In this document: piece by piece, positions 1 through 9,790 of the stretch
How positions within the stretch are numbered: position 1 is the stretch's first letter
How the letters are laid out: each line of letters begins with the position of its first letter
Notes under the pieces: model-generated
Database searches by the model: none
Seen by the model: the letters and a program-made list of their open reading frames with translations, nothing else
What the model was told of the DNA's origin: nothing
DNA from: Chrysophaeum taylorii
Lineage: Eukaryota > Sar > Pelagophyceae > Pelagomonadales > Pelagomonadaceae
DNA length: 64,000 nucleotides
Direction: 5' to 3'
Assembly: GCA_029834535.1 (NCBI GenBank)
Contig: JAQMWT010000320.1
Location: 62,001 to 126,000 of the forward strand
Position numbers and translations under genes: made by a program

Positions 1-1470
1 CGCGCGTCGGCGGCGGGGGTCGACGGCCTTTGGCCGAGCGTCCTTCTGATGGGACTCTTCCGTTTCTTCCTCGGGGGATTCTCCCGTCTGCTCGCGGGAG
101 TCTTCGTCGTCCGTCTCTTCCTCGGGGGAGTCTTCTCTGTGAGGGAGGTAAGGTCGCTCTCTCGCCGCGGCAGCCGCCTTGAGGCGGAGGCTGCGCCGGG
201 GGCAAAAGGCCTCCTCATCCTCCTCCTCCTCCTCCGGCGTGGTGTCGTCGTCGTTGTCGTCTTCCTCAACCCCGCACTCATCCGGAGTCTCCTCCTCCTC
301 CTCCTCCTCCTCCTCCTCCTCCGGGGTGGTGCCGTCGTCGGGTTGCGATTGGACCTCGAGGACGAAGGAGCGCGGATTGTTCCAGGCGTGGAGCATTTCC
401 GCCAACGCCTCCCACGAGTGGGGTCGATCTTGCTGTTGCTCCTCCTCCTCCTCCTCCTCCTCCTCTTCGACGTTGTTGAACTCGGAGGCCATGAGGCCAC
501 GGCAGGTCGGAGCGCCGCAGTGGCACGGGCGGCCGTCCTCGGCCCCCTTCCAGTCGTAGTCGATCGTGATCTCGTCGCCCGGGGCGATCGGGGTAACGAC
601 GGTGATGGCGACGCGGCGGTCGCCGTTCACCGACCAGCGCTCGGCCTCGGCGTTGGGGGCGCAGGAGTGGTTCAAGAAGCGGCAGAGACCGCCCTTGCGC
701 GAGGCGTCGATGACGTGGTCGCCGAGACGCATGAAGTAGCAGTGTCGTTCGCGGCGAGAACGAGCTAGGCTCGCGTACTTTGCCGAGTCCATGACCTCGC
801 CCAAATACTCGCCGACGAGGTCGCCCGGCTCGTAGTGGCGCGCCGCGAAGAGGCCGAGGCCCTTGGGTCCCGCAGGTCTCACCTCTAGACCGCGCGCGGC
901 GCCGCGACATCGCTGAAGCCGTCTATTCTGGCACGCCTTGCCGAGATCGCAGGTCTCCGGCGCGCACTCGATAAAGGCTGCCCTGTTCGGACAACCGCCC
1001 TCGCGGCACAGGGACTCGGGACCGCACCCGCACTTCCCGGTGACCTCGCCCGACCGCGACCGTTCCTCGACGACGTTGCGCCGCACGAGTTCAAACTCTC
1101 GCATCGCGACCTCCGGTTCTCGATTTCCCCCGCTCCGAGCCGCTTCCGCTTCCCTGTTCTCGACGACCTCCGCGTACACCTCCGGCGGAAGCTCGAAGTC
1201 CACCTCGCAGAACTCGATCGCGGGCAGCCGCAGCGCGCGCCGTCGCTTCCGCTGCCGTTGCCGGGGGGGCTGCCAGATGGCGCGGTACGCCGCTTTCAGA
1301 CACTTCTCCTCGCACACGTCTTCTTCTTCTTCTTCTTTCACCACCTCCTCCTCCTCCTCCTCGTACAGCGCGCCCTGCTTGACGTACACGTACGAGTCCA
1401 CCATTCGCCTCGCCTCGGCGGCGGCATCCTCTTCGGTCACCGCGCACTGCCGCCGCCCCCCCCGCGGCAT
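1..1470 (-). CDS. SET-domain histone-lysine methyltransferase, 3' end outside window
   Basis: The minus-strand frame is open for 490 codons from the ATG at 1470 to the window edge with no stop, so the C-terminus is missing. A cysteine-rich AWS-like domain (about residues 145-190, CGCG...CREGGC...) is followed by a SET domain (about 200-310) with GLGLF, GEYLGEV, RFLNHSC (Asn267-His268) and GDEITIDY (Tyr305). A post-SET CHCGAPTC then follows. AWS + SET + post-SET is the arrangement of the SET2/ASH1/NSD group, which methylates histone H3 (often K36) with S-adenosylmethionine in the nucleus; the exact lysine is inferred. The N-terminus and the tail after residue 325 carry long acidic Glu/Asp runs, which produce many spurious frames on the other strand. 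It is divergent from the gene at 1625. Confidence 0.88.
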   Translation of the reverse strand, partial: MPRGGRRQCAVTEEDAAAEARRMVDSYVYVKQGALYEEEEEEVVKEEEEEDVCEEKCLKAAYRAIWQPPRQRQRKRRRALRLPAIEFCEVDFELPPEVYAEVVENREAEAARSGGNREPEVAMREFELVRRNVVEERSRSGEVTGKCGCGPESLCREGGCPNRAAFIECAPETCDLGKACQNRRLQRCRGAARGLEVRPAGPKGLGLFAARHYEPGDLVGEYLGEVMDSAKYASLARSRRERHCYFMRLGDHVIDASRKGGLCRFLNHSCAPNAEAERWSVNGDRRVAITVVTPIAPGDEITIDYDWKGAEDGRPCHCGAPTCRGLMASEFNNVEEEEEEEEEEQQQDRPHSWEALAEMLHAWNNPRSFVLEVQSQPDDGTTPEEEEEEEEEEETPDECGVEEDDNDDDTTPEEEEEDEEAFCPRRSLRLKAAAAARERPYLPHREDSPEEETDDEDSREQTGESPEEETEESHQKDARPKAVDPRRRRA

Positions 1471-1624
1471 GTTTTAATTTGACCGACTCTCGACGACAAA
1501 AAATGGCCGTTTCGCATTCCGTTAATATTCCTTGCGGCAGTTATCAATCATTGTTATAAGAAGAAGCAACGGTCGGAAGATTTTCCCACTTAGTTTCTTC
1601 GAGTGTCATCGACTAAATAATAAT
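1471..1624. promoter_or_regulatory. Short divergent intergenic region, presumed bidirectional promoter
   Basis: These 154 bases separate the start codons of the minus-strand SET gene and the plus-strand secreted protein. The stretch is clearly more AT-rich than the flanking coding DNA. No TATA box or other known element can be assigned with confidence; the promoter role is inferred from the divergent layout only. Confidence 0.4.
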
Positions 1625-2818
1625 ATGAGAGTAGGAGGTGAAAAGATGATGGTGCTGTGGCTCGGGAGCCTATGGGTGGTGGTGGTGGCCCGCGCGGCAA
1701 AGGAGGAGGAGGGCTTGAGCATGTTGTGGGAAACGTACGCCCAGGTACCCAGCCTGCGTTTCTCCCGAGTCAACACGACCGAGTACCGAATCGCGCGCGC
1801 AGCGCGGTTGAGCGAAGCGGCGTCGCTCGCGGTGTGCGAGCTCCCGACGGCGTGCAACGAAACGAACGGATATTGCGACTCGATGCGCGAGATCGACATC
1901 TTAATCCCGTCGTACGAAAAGGAGCTCTGCAAGCTCGGACTGCTGGCCAAGAGCGTCCGGCGCCACGACGCGTGCGGGCTCGTCCGCGACGTCCATATCG
2001 CGTGGGTCTCGAGCGAGCAGCCGGAAGCCTTCGCGGACCGTCTCCGACGGGTCGAGAAGGGCTTTGGCCCGGGGTATCGCGTCGCAATCCACAGGCCGCG
2101 AGAGTCCGCGATTAGGGGGGGGTGGTTCGAGCAACAGCTCGTCAAACTCCTCGGCCACGCTGTCGTCTCGACGCAATGGTATCTCATCCTGGATTCGAAA
2201 AACGTCTTCGTGAACCCCATCACTCTGACCTCTCTTTTCGCGCGCGAAGCTTTGAGCCTCACGCCAATCGAGGATCTCAGAATGCGACGGTGGTACGACG
2301 GCGCGGCCGAAGCTATGGGGATCCGCGTCCCGATCGAGTGTCCGGTAAAACCCACGATCACCCCCGCCATCTTCAACACAAACCGCGTCCGCTCGCTCCT
2401 CGACTGGGCCGACCAGTCCAACTATAGGCTCGTCCAGTTCATCAAATCGAAAGTCGTTTCGGAGTTTGCGCTTTACGAGGTATTTACTTGTTCCGACCTC
2501 TACAGAGGAGAACCGGATCCGTGGCTCTCCCAACCCGTCGCCGAATCCAACGCGGTCCCGCACGACTTGTACCTCGTCTGGAATCTCAACGACTCGGAGG
2601 GCGAGGTCAAGAACCTCGAGGCCCTAGTCAACGACCCGCGACGGCTCGCCAAAGATATCCTACTCCTCGGCTGGCACCACCAGCTCCCGGACTCGAACTA
2701 TTCCCGGGCAATGGCCGAGAACCTCGCCACCATTTACCTCTCCAGGGGCGTCATCCAATCCCGTGAAGATGTCTGCAACTTTTATAAACACTGCATGGAC
2801 GGCCTCGGCCAGTGCTGA
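1625..2818 (+). CDS. Secreted or Golgi glycosyltransferase-like protein (DUF6492-like)
   Basis: 397 residues. The frame is open from 1532, but the ATG at 1625 (MRVGGEKMM) is preferred because it places a hydrophobic signal peptide or anchor (LWLGSLWVVVVARA) at the N-terminus. The body begins with IDILIPSYEKE, resembling the first strand of a GT-A nucleotide-sugar transferase fold. It continues with WYLILDSKNVF (residues 185-195), whose Asp190 sits where a metal-binding DxD-like residue is expected, and with a TPAIFNT segment. This order matches my memory of the DUF6492 family found in bacteria and algae. Scattered cysteines and NDS/NYS sequons fit a lumenal location. Substrate is unknown and the family assignment is tentative. 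Confidence 0.7.
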   Translation: MRVGGEKMMVLWLGSLWVVVVARAAKEEEGLSMLWETYAQVPSLRFSRVNTTEYRIARAARLSEAASLAVCELPTACNETNGYCDSMREIDILIPSYEKELCKLGLLAKSVRRHDACGLVRDVHIAWVSSEQPEAFADRLRRVEKGFGPGYRVAIHRPRESAIRGGWFEQQLVKLLGHAVVSTQWYLILDSKNVFVNPITLTSLFAREALSLTPIEDLRMRRWYDGAAEAMGIRVPIECPVKPTITPAIFNTNRVRSLLDWADQSNYRLVQFIKSKVVSEFALYEVFTCSDLYRGEPDPWLSQPVAESNAVPHDLYLVWNLNDSEGEVKNLEALVNDPRRLAKDILLLGWHHQLPDSNYSRAMAENLATIYLSRGVIQSREDVCNFYKHCMDGLGQC

Positions 2819-3209
2819 CGCGCTTCCCCAAAACGACGACGACCACCACCTCTTCTCCATCCTTTCATTCGCAACACCTTTCGACCAACGCAGGGCCCTC
2901 CTCCTTCACGTAAATCCATCCGCTATCGACGCCATCCTTGGTTGTTGGACGCTTCGACGAACCACCCTTCTTTCTCCCAGCCAGCTGCCACCACGTCCTT
3001 CTCTCCGGAGCCGGTACGCCTTGGAAGGAAGGAATGAATGAATACTACATGCACGAAGCTTGAGGCGGATTCCGGCCACAGCACGTCTTCTCTCGTCGTC
3101 TCGTTTATGTACAGTTCTGTAAAGAGGGATGTCTTCTGAGACTTCTCTCGCCAGCCATTCCATTACCCCCCTAAAAAGTATGTATGTATGTACCCCATCT
3201 TTCCGCTCC

Positions 3210-3210
<1 letters not shown>

Positions 3211-3248
<38 letters not shown>

Positions 3249-3249
3249 A
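3211..3249. repeat. (GAAA)n microsatellite
   Basis: About nine uninterrupted GAAA units, preceded at 3176-3190 by a short (GTAT)n run. It lies in the intergenic region downstream of the glycosyltransferase-like gene. Confidence 0.95.
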
Positions 3250-4679
3250 TGACCCCATCCTACGGTGCACCACAACGGCTCTAAGGGCAGAACGGAGTGG
3301 ATCGAGGCGATGGCCACCGCGCCCGTCGTCGGCGAGAAATTTTGGAAAGTCGTTGGTTCGACGCGCCTTGTCGACCCCAAGTACGAGTCAGGCCAGCATG
3401 TGGGTTTTAGCAACTCGCGAAGTTTCTCTCTGGCGGCGGCGCGCGGTGGGCGACGCTGGCGCCAGTCACGCTGCCCGTTAAAGCTCACCCGTCGTGTCGC
3501 CGCCAATGCGCCTATCCTCAACAAAAGTCTTAGCTGGTGCCCGTGGAACGAGCTCCGGGGCGCGGCAACATACAGTCGGCGCGACTGCACGACGCTTCGA
3601 GCCGCGAGACTGCGTCGCGCTCGGTCGCGTATCGACCTCAGCTTCCTCGCCCTCGAGCTGGGCGATTGGCAATAGTTGGCTTTCTTACCGAGGGGGTGCA
3701 GGCCTCGTCTTGTTACCACACCCTCTCTTGCACGCTCGCAGGTATGTATCCACGGCCTCCACGAACGTGGCCGGTTCGCCCATTCAGAAATGGAAAGGTG
3801 AAGCACGAGTCCGGCACGCCCGCAAGAAACCAAGGACTGCCCGGTCCACACCAAATGGATCAACGCTCTTTGGCTTCGTCGACCCCCCGGGACTTACCTA
3901 TCGGCGTTGTTCCGTTGTTTCAACGACGAGCTCGCTGACTGCGCAAAGGCACCGGTCGACGGTCTGACGGCGCTCCGCAGGTTTTCTAAATAATCCTTCG
4001 TAATAGAAAAATCACGAGGCGACCGACGACCAGACGTCCTCGCACAGAGCTGCGCGCGCCACTCCGGCTCGATCAAGATGCTCCTTTAAATAAACTTGCG
4101 CGTCGGCCCGGACCGTCGGGCAGCCCTTGTCGTTCCCCTGGCATCGTGACGACGTCTGTGGGTGACTCCGACGGGATGTTGTTGCACCGATTGTCGTAGG
4201 TCACCTCTCTTTTTCGCGCGTCATTATTGCATATCGTGGCAATCTCGCCCAGCGACGCGTCATGCTGGATACCCTTATCTACGACGAAGTACACGTCGCG
4301 AGGTACCCGCGATCCGCCGGCAAGGTCGAATCGTATGGAAGACTCTACGATGGCGCTAGTCCGCCGCGCGTCATCAGTGTCAAGCATTGTTGCGGCAGCG
4401 ACGTCGATGGCCTCAACGTTGAGGCGCGAGTGCCACAAGCTCGCCCGACGAACGTGTGATTCGGCTGCTGCGACGTCGCCGATATCACCGAAAGTGGAGG
4501 CCCGCGGCTGTATCTCCAGACTGCCATGATGTCGCTCGCCCTGCTGGCGAACGAGGCTCTTCATTGGACCCCCCGGTACGCTCGCTTCTAAGTCAGTATT
4601 CGAGCTGCCTTCTGCCGGCGCGTGCGTGTTTATTCGCGAGGTCGGCCCATTCTCTGGAAGTCCAAGGAGACAGTCTCCC

Positions 4680-4869
4680 CAGACGACGACGACGACGACG
4701 ACGATGACGACGACATTTGGGCGTGGGTCTTACTAGATGAGAGACGCAAGAACGATCGATCGATCGATCGCAGACGACGTCTCCACGAAAGAATGGGCAC
4801 TGTTGACTCGCCCACTCAATCATATAATGGCGGCGGATGGCATGGCTTGGCTCGGCTCGGCTAGGGGAA

Positions 4870-4900
<31 letters not shown>

Positions 4901-4902
4901 AA
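4680..4902. repeat. Cluster of GAC, GATC and GCC microsatellites
   Basis: Three short runs lie close together just downstream of the alcohol dehydrogenase stop: (GAC)n near 4684-4717, (GATC)n near 4752-4771 and (CGC)n near 4870-4900. They give apparent poly-Asp and poly-Arg frames that are not taken as genes. Confidence 0.9.
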
Positions 4903-4931
4903 AGGATCGTCACATGTATATCCCGAGATGA

Positions 4932-6014
4932 CTAGAAGGATGAGGCGTCGATAACGAAGCGGTACTTGACGTCGGAGTCGACCGCGCGATCGAAGGCCAT
5001 ATTGATTTGGCGGGCATTTATTTTCTCGACGAGGCAGGTAATGTTGTGGCGGCCGCAGAAGTCGAGCATGTCCTGAGTTTCCTTGATGCCGCCGATGCAA
5101 GAGCCCGAGAGGATTTTGCGCTGCCCGACGAAGCTGAAGGGCTTGACGGAGATTTTGTCGGGAGGCAGGCCGACGAGGCACAGATTACCGCCGTCAGGCT
5201 TGACGAGCGAAAGGAGCGCGTCGAGGTCGTGGTCGGCGCTGATCGTATCGATGATCAAATCGAACGAGTCCGGCTCGGCCTTGGCGGTCTTGGTGTTGAC
5301 AAAGGCGTGGGCGCCGAGAAGACCGAGCGCTTCCTCCCTCTTAACCTCGGAGCGCGAGAGCACGGTCGTGTGCGCCCCCAGAGCGACGGCGAACTTGACC
5401 GCCATGTGTCCGAGGCCCCCGAGCCCGGCCACGGCGACTTTCGAGTTGGCCTGCGCGCCGTAGAACATGAGGGGAGACCACGTAGTGATGCCGGCGCACA
5501 ACAACGGCGCGGACGCGGCGAGATCGAGGTTATCCGGAATGCGAAGGGCATACGACTCGTCGCAAACGATGTACTGCGAATACCCTCCGTAGGTCGTCGC
5601 GCCCATCTCGGCGCAGTGCGGGTACGGAAATTTTGCGCCATAGGTTCCCACTTTGCCTTTCAGACAGTACTGTTCTCGGCCTTGGCGACACTTATCGCAT
5701 TCTCTGCAAGAATCCACGAAAACGCCAACGCCAACCTTATCGCCCGCCTTGAACTTGGTCACCTCGGGCCCCACCGCCGCGACAACCCCGGCGATTTCGT
5801 GCCCGGGGACGAGAGGAAACAGACCTTGGAACCATTCGTTCCGAGCGCAGTGGATATCCGAGTGGCATATCCCGGACCAACGGATATCGATCCCGACGTC
5901 CCGCGCCCCGACCCCGCGCCGCTCGATCTCCCACGCTTCGAGGGGTTCCGACGCCGCCTTTGCCGCGTAGCACTTGCACTTCCTCGCATCGCCGAAAGCC
6001 CCCGGGGTCTCCAT
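4932..6014 (-). CDS. Zinc-dependent alcohol dehydrogenase, cinnamyl-alcohol dehydrogenase type
   Basis: 360 residues, start ATG at 6014, full length for the MDR/CAD family. It has the catalytic-zinc Cys-His region (GICHSDIH), the GHEIAGVV segment with the conserved Gly-His-Glu, and the structural-zinc cysteine cluster (SCRECDKCRQGREQYC). The Rossmann motif is GLGGLGHMAVKFA, followed by VLSRSEVKRE. The serine and basic residue after the second strand suggest NADP(H) preference. Such enzymes reduce aromatic and aliphatic aldehydes to alcohols in the cytosol and resemble yeast ADH6 or bacterial YahK. No targeting peptide is obvious. The exact substrate cannot be read from sequence. Confidence 0.93.
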   Translation of the reverse strand: METPGAFGDARKCKCYAAKAASEPLEAWEIERRGVGARDVGIDIRWSGICHSDIHCARNEWFQGLFPLVPGHEIAGVVAAVGPEVTKFKAGDKVGVGVFVDSCRECDKCRQGREQYCLKGKVGTYGAKFPYPHCAEMGATTYGGYSQYIVCDESYALRIPDNLDLAASAPLLCAGITTWSPLMFYGAQANSKVAVAGLGGLGHMAVKFAVALGAHTTVLSRSEVKREEALGLLGAHAFVNTKTAKAEPDSFDLIIDTISADHDLDALLSLVKPDGGNLCLVGLPPDKISVKPFSFVGQRKILSGSCIGGIKETQDMLDFCGRHNITCLVEKINARQINMAFDRAVDSDVKYRFVIDASSF

Positions 6015-6580
6015 ATTTTTACGTCACCACGAAAGAGAATAATAATCTACTACATTTCTGTCAAGTTCTCATCTCCCGTAATAATTAACAAGTTCTGGCT
6101 TTTCTTCTTCTTCTTCGAAGGTTCCTTCCTTCCTGTGGAGCTGCGCGAGCGCTTTTCAATCGTTGACCCCCCAGGGGTATAGGAGGGACCTAGTTCGGGG
6201 TCATCATCATCGCCGAGTCGTTGTTGGCAGGCGAATAAAAAAAACCCAGGGGTAGGCATCACAGTTTGGTACCGCAGTTTGTTTGTTTGTTTGTTTGCTT
6301 GTTTGTTTGTTTGTTTGTTATTAGGGAAGACTCGTTCTTCACAAGGACACTCGTCCGCATTTCACCAAAATTAGGGAAAATCTTGACATTATTAGATTCG
6401 GGGAGAAAATAAAACGACGGGGGCGGCCCTTCTTACATTCCATAAACATAGCACTACACCGAATAACCCAAGCAGCTTGGACGACGACGACGACGACGAC
6501 GACAACAAACGACGTTCTGCTGTTCGTCGTCGTCGTCGACCGCAGCAGCAGCAGCAGCAGCAAGGAGGGAGAGACTTCCA
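6015..6580. other. Intergenic spacer with a TTTG repeat
   Basis: This 566-base spacer separates the 5' end of the alcohol dehydrogenase from the 3' end of the copper ATPase, both on the minus strand. It holds a TTTG-type microsatellite at about 6278-6319 and a GAC/GTC run near 6480-6535. No gene is supported. The promoter of the dehydrogenase should lie just above 6014. Confidence 0.6.
6278..6319. repeat. (TTTG)n microsatellite
   Basis: About ten TTTG units with a single TTGC variant, in the spacer above the alcohol dehydrogenase gene. Confidence 0.93.
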
Positions 6581-9500
6581 TCACACAAAGTCGGCGGCGG
6601 GAAATTCGGCGGCGGCGCGGGTTGGTGGTGGTGGTGGTTTTGGTGCAGAGATGAGGGGGAGCGCGAGGTCGTCGTCGTCGCGGAGGGGCCTCGGGGTGGA
6701 GCGGAGGCGCCGATTGTTCGAGCGCAGAGCAGGCATCCTTTGGAGTCTGGCGGCGGTGAAGGAGGGAGAAGAAGAATCTGCACCGAAAAAATCGATATAA
6801 TCTTTTTTTTTGTGGGGGTCGTAGGCGGCGAGGGAGAGGCTGGAGAGGAGGACCGAGACGGAGGAGCAGACCATGGCGAGGGCGGCGAGCTCGGGGGGGA
6901 GCCTGATCCCGGCACAGGGGTAGAGGGCGCCGGCGGCGACGGGGATGGCGATGGCGTTGAAGGCGAGGGAGAAGGCGAGGTTTGCCCGGATGCGGGAGAA
7001 GGTGGCTCTGGATACGTCGAGGGCGACCAAAACGTCGTCGAGGCGAGATCGTATCAAGACGACGTCGGCGGCCTCGACGGCGAGCTGCGTGCCCTTGCCC
7101 ATGGCGACGCCGAGATCGGCGGATGCGAGGGCGGGTCCGTCGTTGAGGCCGTCGCCGACCATGGCGACGACGCGGCCGCGGGCCTTGATTTCGGCGAGTT
7201 TCGCGGCCTTGTCGGCAGGTCCGGCGCGGGCGACGATCATGTCGATGCCGACCGAGGCGGCGACGGCGCGGGCGACCGTGTCGTTGTCGCCCGTGAGCAT
7301 CCAGACCTCGACCCCACGGCGCCGGAGGCTCGCGACAGCCGCGCGCGCCTCGGGGCGCGGGGCGTCGGACACGGCGACGCACGCCGATACCCCGTCCATC
7401 GCCCCGAAAAGCAAGACCGTGTTGCCGGCGGCCTCGAGGGCTGCGATTTCGGTTTCGCGGTGGGGGGAGAGGTGGTGGCCCGCCGCCGCCAGAAAGTCGC
7501 GGGTTCCGACGCGCACCGTGAGGGCGATAGATTTGTTGGCGACGTCGGCCTCGACGCCGCGTCCGACCGCGGCCTCGAACCTGTCGACGCGCCAGTCCTC
7601 CGAGGACAGGACCTCGCGGGTGATGGCGAGGGCAAGGGGGTGTTCGGAGCCCTGCTCCGCCGCAGCCACGAGGGCGAGGGCGTTGTCGCGGGTGGGGGGC
7701 AGAGATTTCCATAGAGGAGCCTCCTCGAAGACCAGGACGGCCGAAATACGAGGCGATCCCCGCGTGAGCGTGCCCGTCTTGTCGAAGACGACCGCGTTCA
7801 CGCGGTGCGCTATTTCGAGGGGCCGGCCGCCCTTGATGAGGACGCCGTGCTTGGCCCCGAGGCCGGTCCCGACCATGACGGCCGCGGGCGTCGCGAGGCC
7901 GAGGGCGCAAGGACACGCGACGACCAGAACCGATATCGCGAAGAGAAACGAGAGAAGAAAACGGTCGTCGTCGCCTTCTTCGTCTTCGCCGCGAGTCCAC
8001 GAGGAGGGGGCAAAAAGGAGCCAGAGGAAAAAGGTGGCGAGGGAAATGAGAACAACCCCCACCACAAAGTGGCGCGCCACGACGTCGGCGAGGGCTTCGA
8101 TTTTTGTCTTGGATCCCTGCGCGCGTTCGACCAGACTCACGATCCCCGAGAGCATCGCGTCCTTCCCGACGGCGTCGACGCGCGCCGCGAGCAAACCGGG
8201 GCCCGCGTTTAAAGTGCCACCATAAATTTGGGAATCCTGAATTTTCGGCACGGGGACGCTCTCGCCCGTCAGCATCGACTCGTCGACGGTAGACTCGCCC
8301 CTAATCACGGTCGCGTCCGCGGGAACTCGAGCGCCCGGTTTGACGCGGACGAGGTCGCCGCGACGCAGCGAACTCGCCGGCACGACGACGTCTCCTCCTT
8401 CGGCGTCGGGAACAACAGCCTCCGCAGGCTGGAGCTTGAGGAGTTCCTGGAGGGCGAAGCTCGTCCTGCCCTTGGCGCGGGCCTCGAGCCATTTTCCCAG
8501 AAGCACGAACGCGACGAGCATCGCCGACGTGTCGAAGCGAGGGGTGCCGAGCGAGGGCGATATTGTCGCGAGAGAAGAATAAAAGTAGGCTGCCGAGGAC
8601 CCGAGGGCCACCAGGACGTCCATGTTCGCCGACCCGAACCGCAGCGCGTGGAAGGCCCCCGAGTAGAACCGGCGGCCAAACCAAAACTGCACGGGAGTCG
8701 CCGTAGCCCACGCCGCGTAATCCAAAGTCTGTTTTTTTTTCCAAATCAAAGAAAATCTTGGCAACGCCATCGATATCGCGGCCGTCGGGACCGCGAGCAC
8801 GAGGGCCATCAGGGCGAGCCGCCGCAGCTCAAAGACTTCGTCGGTCCTCGCGAGCTTCCGGGCCTTATCTTCTTCTTCTTCTTCTTCTTCTTCTCTCGGA
8901 GCCGGCACCTCTTCCTTCGGCTCGTAGCCGAGTCCCGCCAGAACGGCGGCCACTTCGCGCGCGCTCGTATGGCGCGAATCGAACTCGACCTCCACGACCT
9001 CGAGCATATAAGAGACCGCCACGCTTTCGACGCCCGGCTTCGCCAGCAAGACCCGCTCGATTCGAGGAGGGCAAGACGGACACGTCATGCCTTTCGCCAC
9101 GAACCTCGCGACCTCGACGCGCGACCCCTCTCTCGAAATACCCCCGACGCCATACCCCGCCTTCTCGACCGCCGCACCCAAGGCCTCGTCCGAAATATCC
9201 CGCGCCGCGACCAGAGTCGCCGTGTCGGTCAGGGGGTTGACGGCAACGCGCCGCGCGCCGATCCGCGACAACTCGTTCGAAACTCGAGACGCGCACGCTC
9301 CGCACGTCATGCCCGTCACGCGGATCGACACGCGCCTTTCGTCGTCGTTGCCGGAAGCGGGTGGGGGGGAATCGCTCGCGTAGTACCCCGCCTCCCGCAC
9401 GGCGCGCTCTAAATCCCTCGCGACGGCTCGACCTCGAACCCTAGCGACGCCTTCTTCCCGCGACACCGTCAGTCCCGTCACGCCCTCCACGCTCCGCAGC

Positions 9501-9790
9501 GCTGCCGAAACCCAAGCTTCGCACTGCGCGCACGCCATGCCCTTCACGACCACCACCTGCTCTTCCTCTTCCATCTCGAGGAACTGCATCTTATTCTCTT
9601 CGGCCGCCTCAAACCCAACGGCGCTCACGGCGGCCTCGATCTCCTCGGCCGAACCCCCCTCGACCCGCGCGCTCCCGGGCAGCTCCACGCGGGCCTCGGT
9701 CACCCCTTCGACACCCTCGATCGCGCTGCGAACGGTCTCGACGCAGTGCGCGCACGTCATTCCACTGATCCTCCATTCGCTCCTTCCCAT
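6581..9790 (-). CDS. Copper-transporting P1B-type ATPase with four heavy-metal-binding domains
   Basis: 1069 residues in one exon, start ATG at 9790. Four N-terminal HMA domains carry CxxC in GMTCAHC, GMACAQC, GMTCGAC and GMTCPSC (about residues 10, 80, 160 and 233). The ATPase core follows: LTGES in the actuator domain, the intramembrane metal site CPC in VVACPCALG (about residue 626), the phosphorylated Asp in DKTGTLT (about 672), SEHPLA for the nucleotide-binding HP motif, and GDGLNDGPAL. After the last membrane helices (MVCSSVSVLLSSL) comes a basic, proline-rich tail of about 80 residues. CPC marks the Cu(I) exporters (CopA/ATP7/RAN1/PAA type). Compartment (Golgi, plasma membrane or plastid) is unknown because no presequence is clear. 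A Glu9 run sits between the HMA repeats and the first helix. Confidence 0.97.
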   Translation of the reverse strand: MGRSEWRISGMTCAHCVETVRSAIEGVEGVTEARVELPGSARVEGGSAEEIEAAVSAVGFEAAEENKMQFLEMEEEEQVVVVKGMACAQCEAWVSAALRSVEGVTGLTVSREEGVARVRGRAVARDLERAVREAGYYASDSPPPASGNDDERRVSIRVTGMTCGACASRVSNELSRIGARRVAVNPLTDTATLVAARDISDEALGAAVEKAGYGVGGISREGSRVEVARFVAKGMTCPSCPPRIERVLLAKPGVESVAVSYMLEVVEVEFDSRHTSAREVAAVLAGLGYEPKEEVPAPREEEEEEEEDKARKLARTDEVFELRRLALMALVLAVPTAAISMALPRFSLIWKKKQTLDYAAWATATPVQFWFGRRFYSGAFHALRFGSANMDVLVALGSSAAYFYSSLATISPSLGTPRFDTSAMLVAFVLLGKWLEARAKGRTSFALQELLKLQPAEAVVPDAEGGDVVVPASSLRRGDLVRVKPGARVPADATVIRGESTVDESMLTGESVPVPKIQDSQIYGGTLNAGPGLLAARVDAVGKDAMLSGIVSLVERAQGSKTKIEALADVVARHFVVGVVLISLATFFLWLLFAPSSWTRGEDEEGDDDRFLLSFLFAISVLVVACPCALGLATPAAVMVGTGLGAKHGVLIKGGRPLEIAHRVNAVVFDKTGTLTRGSPRISAVLVFEEAPLWKSLPPTRDNALALVAAAEQGSEHPLALAITREVLSSEDWRVDRFEAAVGRGVEADVANKSIALTVRVGTRDFLAAAGHHLSPHRETEIAALEAAGNTVLLFGAMDGVSACVAVSDAPRPEARAAVASLRRRGVEVWMLTGDNDTVARAVAASVGIDMIVARAGPADKAAKLAEIKARGRVVAMVGDGLNDGPALASADLGVAMGKGTQLAVEAADVVLIRSRLDDVLVALDVSRATFSRIRANLAFSLAFNAIAIPVAAGALYPCAGIRLPPELAALAMVCSSVSVLLSSLSLAAYDPHKKKDYIDFFGADSSSPSFTAARLQRMPALRSNNRRLRSTPRPLRDDDDLALPLISAPKPPPPPTRAAAEFPAADFV

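Larger units (their letters stand above)
2819..4931. other. Intergenic region without a supported gene
   Basis: Only short overlapping frames without recognisable domains occur here, on both strands. The stretch 3,280-4,570 has intermediate base composition and could be a decayed element or gene, but no motif identifies it. Simple repeats are scattered through it. Confidence 0.5.

Noticed and set aside
49-768. Long plus-strand Leu/Ser-rich frames at the left edge
   Set aside because: They are the complement of Glu-rich repeats and of the SET domain on the minus strand, which has clear motifs.
5007-6182. 391-codon plus-strand frame
   Set aside because: It lies antisense to the alcohol dehydrogenase and shows no domain; high GC keeps the opposite frame open.
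6339-8000. 553-codon minus-strand Arg-rich frame and plus-strand frames over 6740-8225
   Set aside because: They overlap the copper ATPase, whose motifs are complete in its own frame; the Arg-rich composition is typical of a shifted frame of GC-rich coding DNA.
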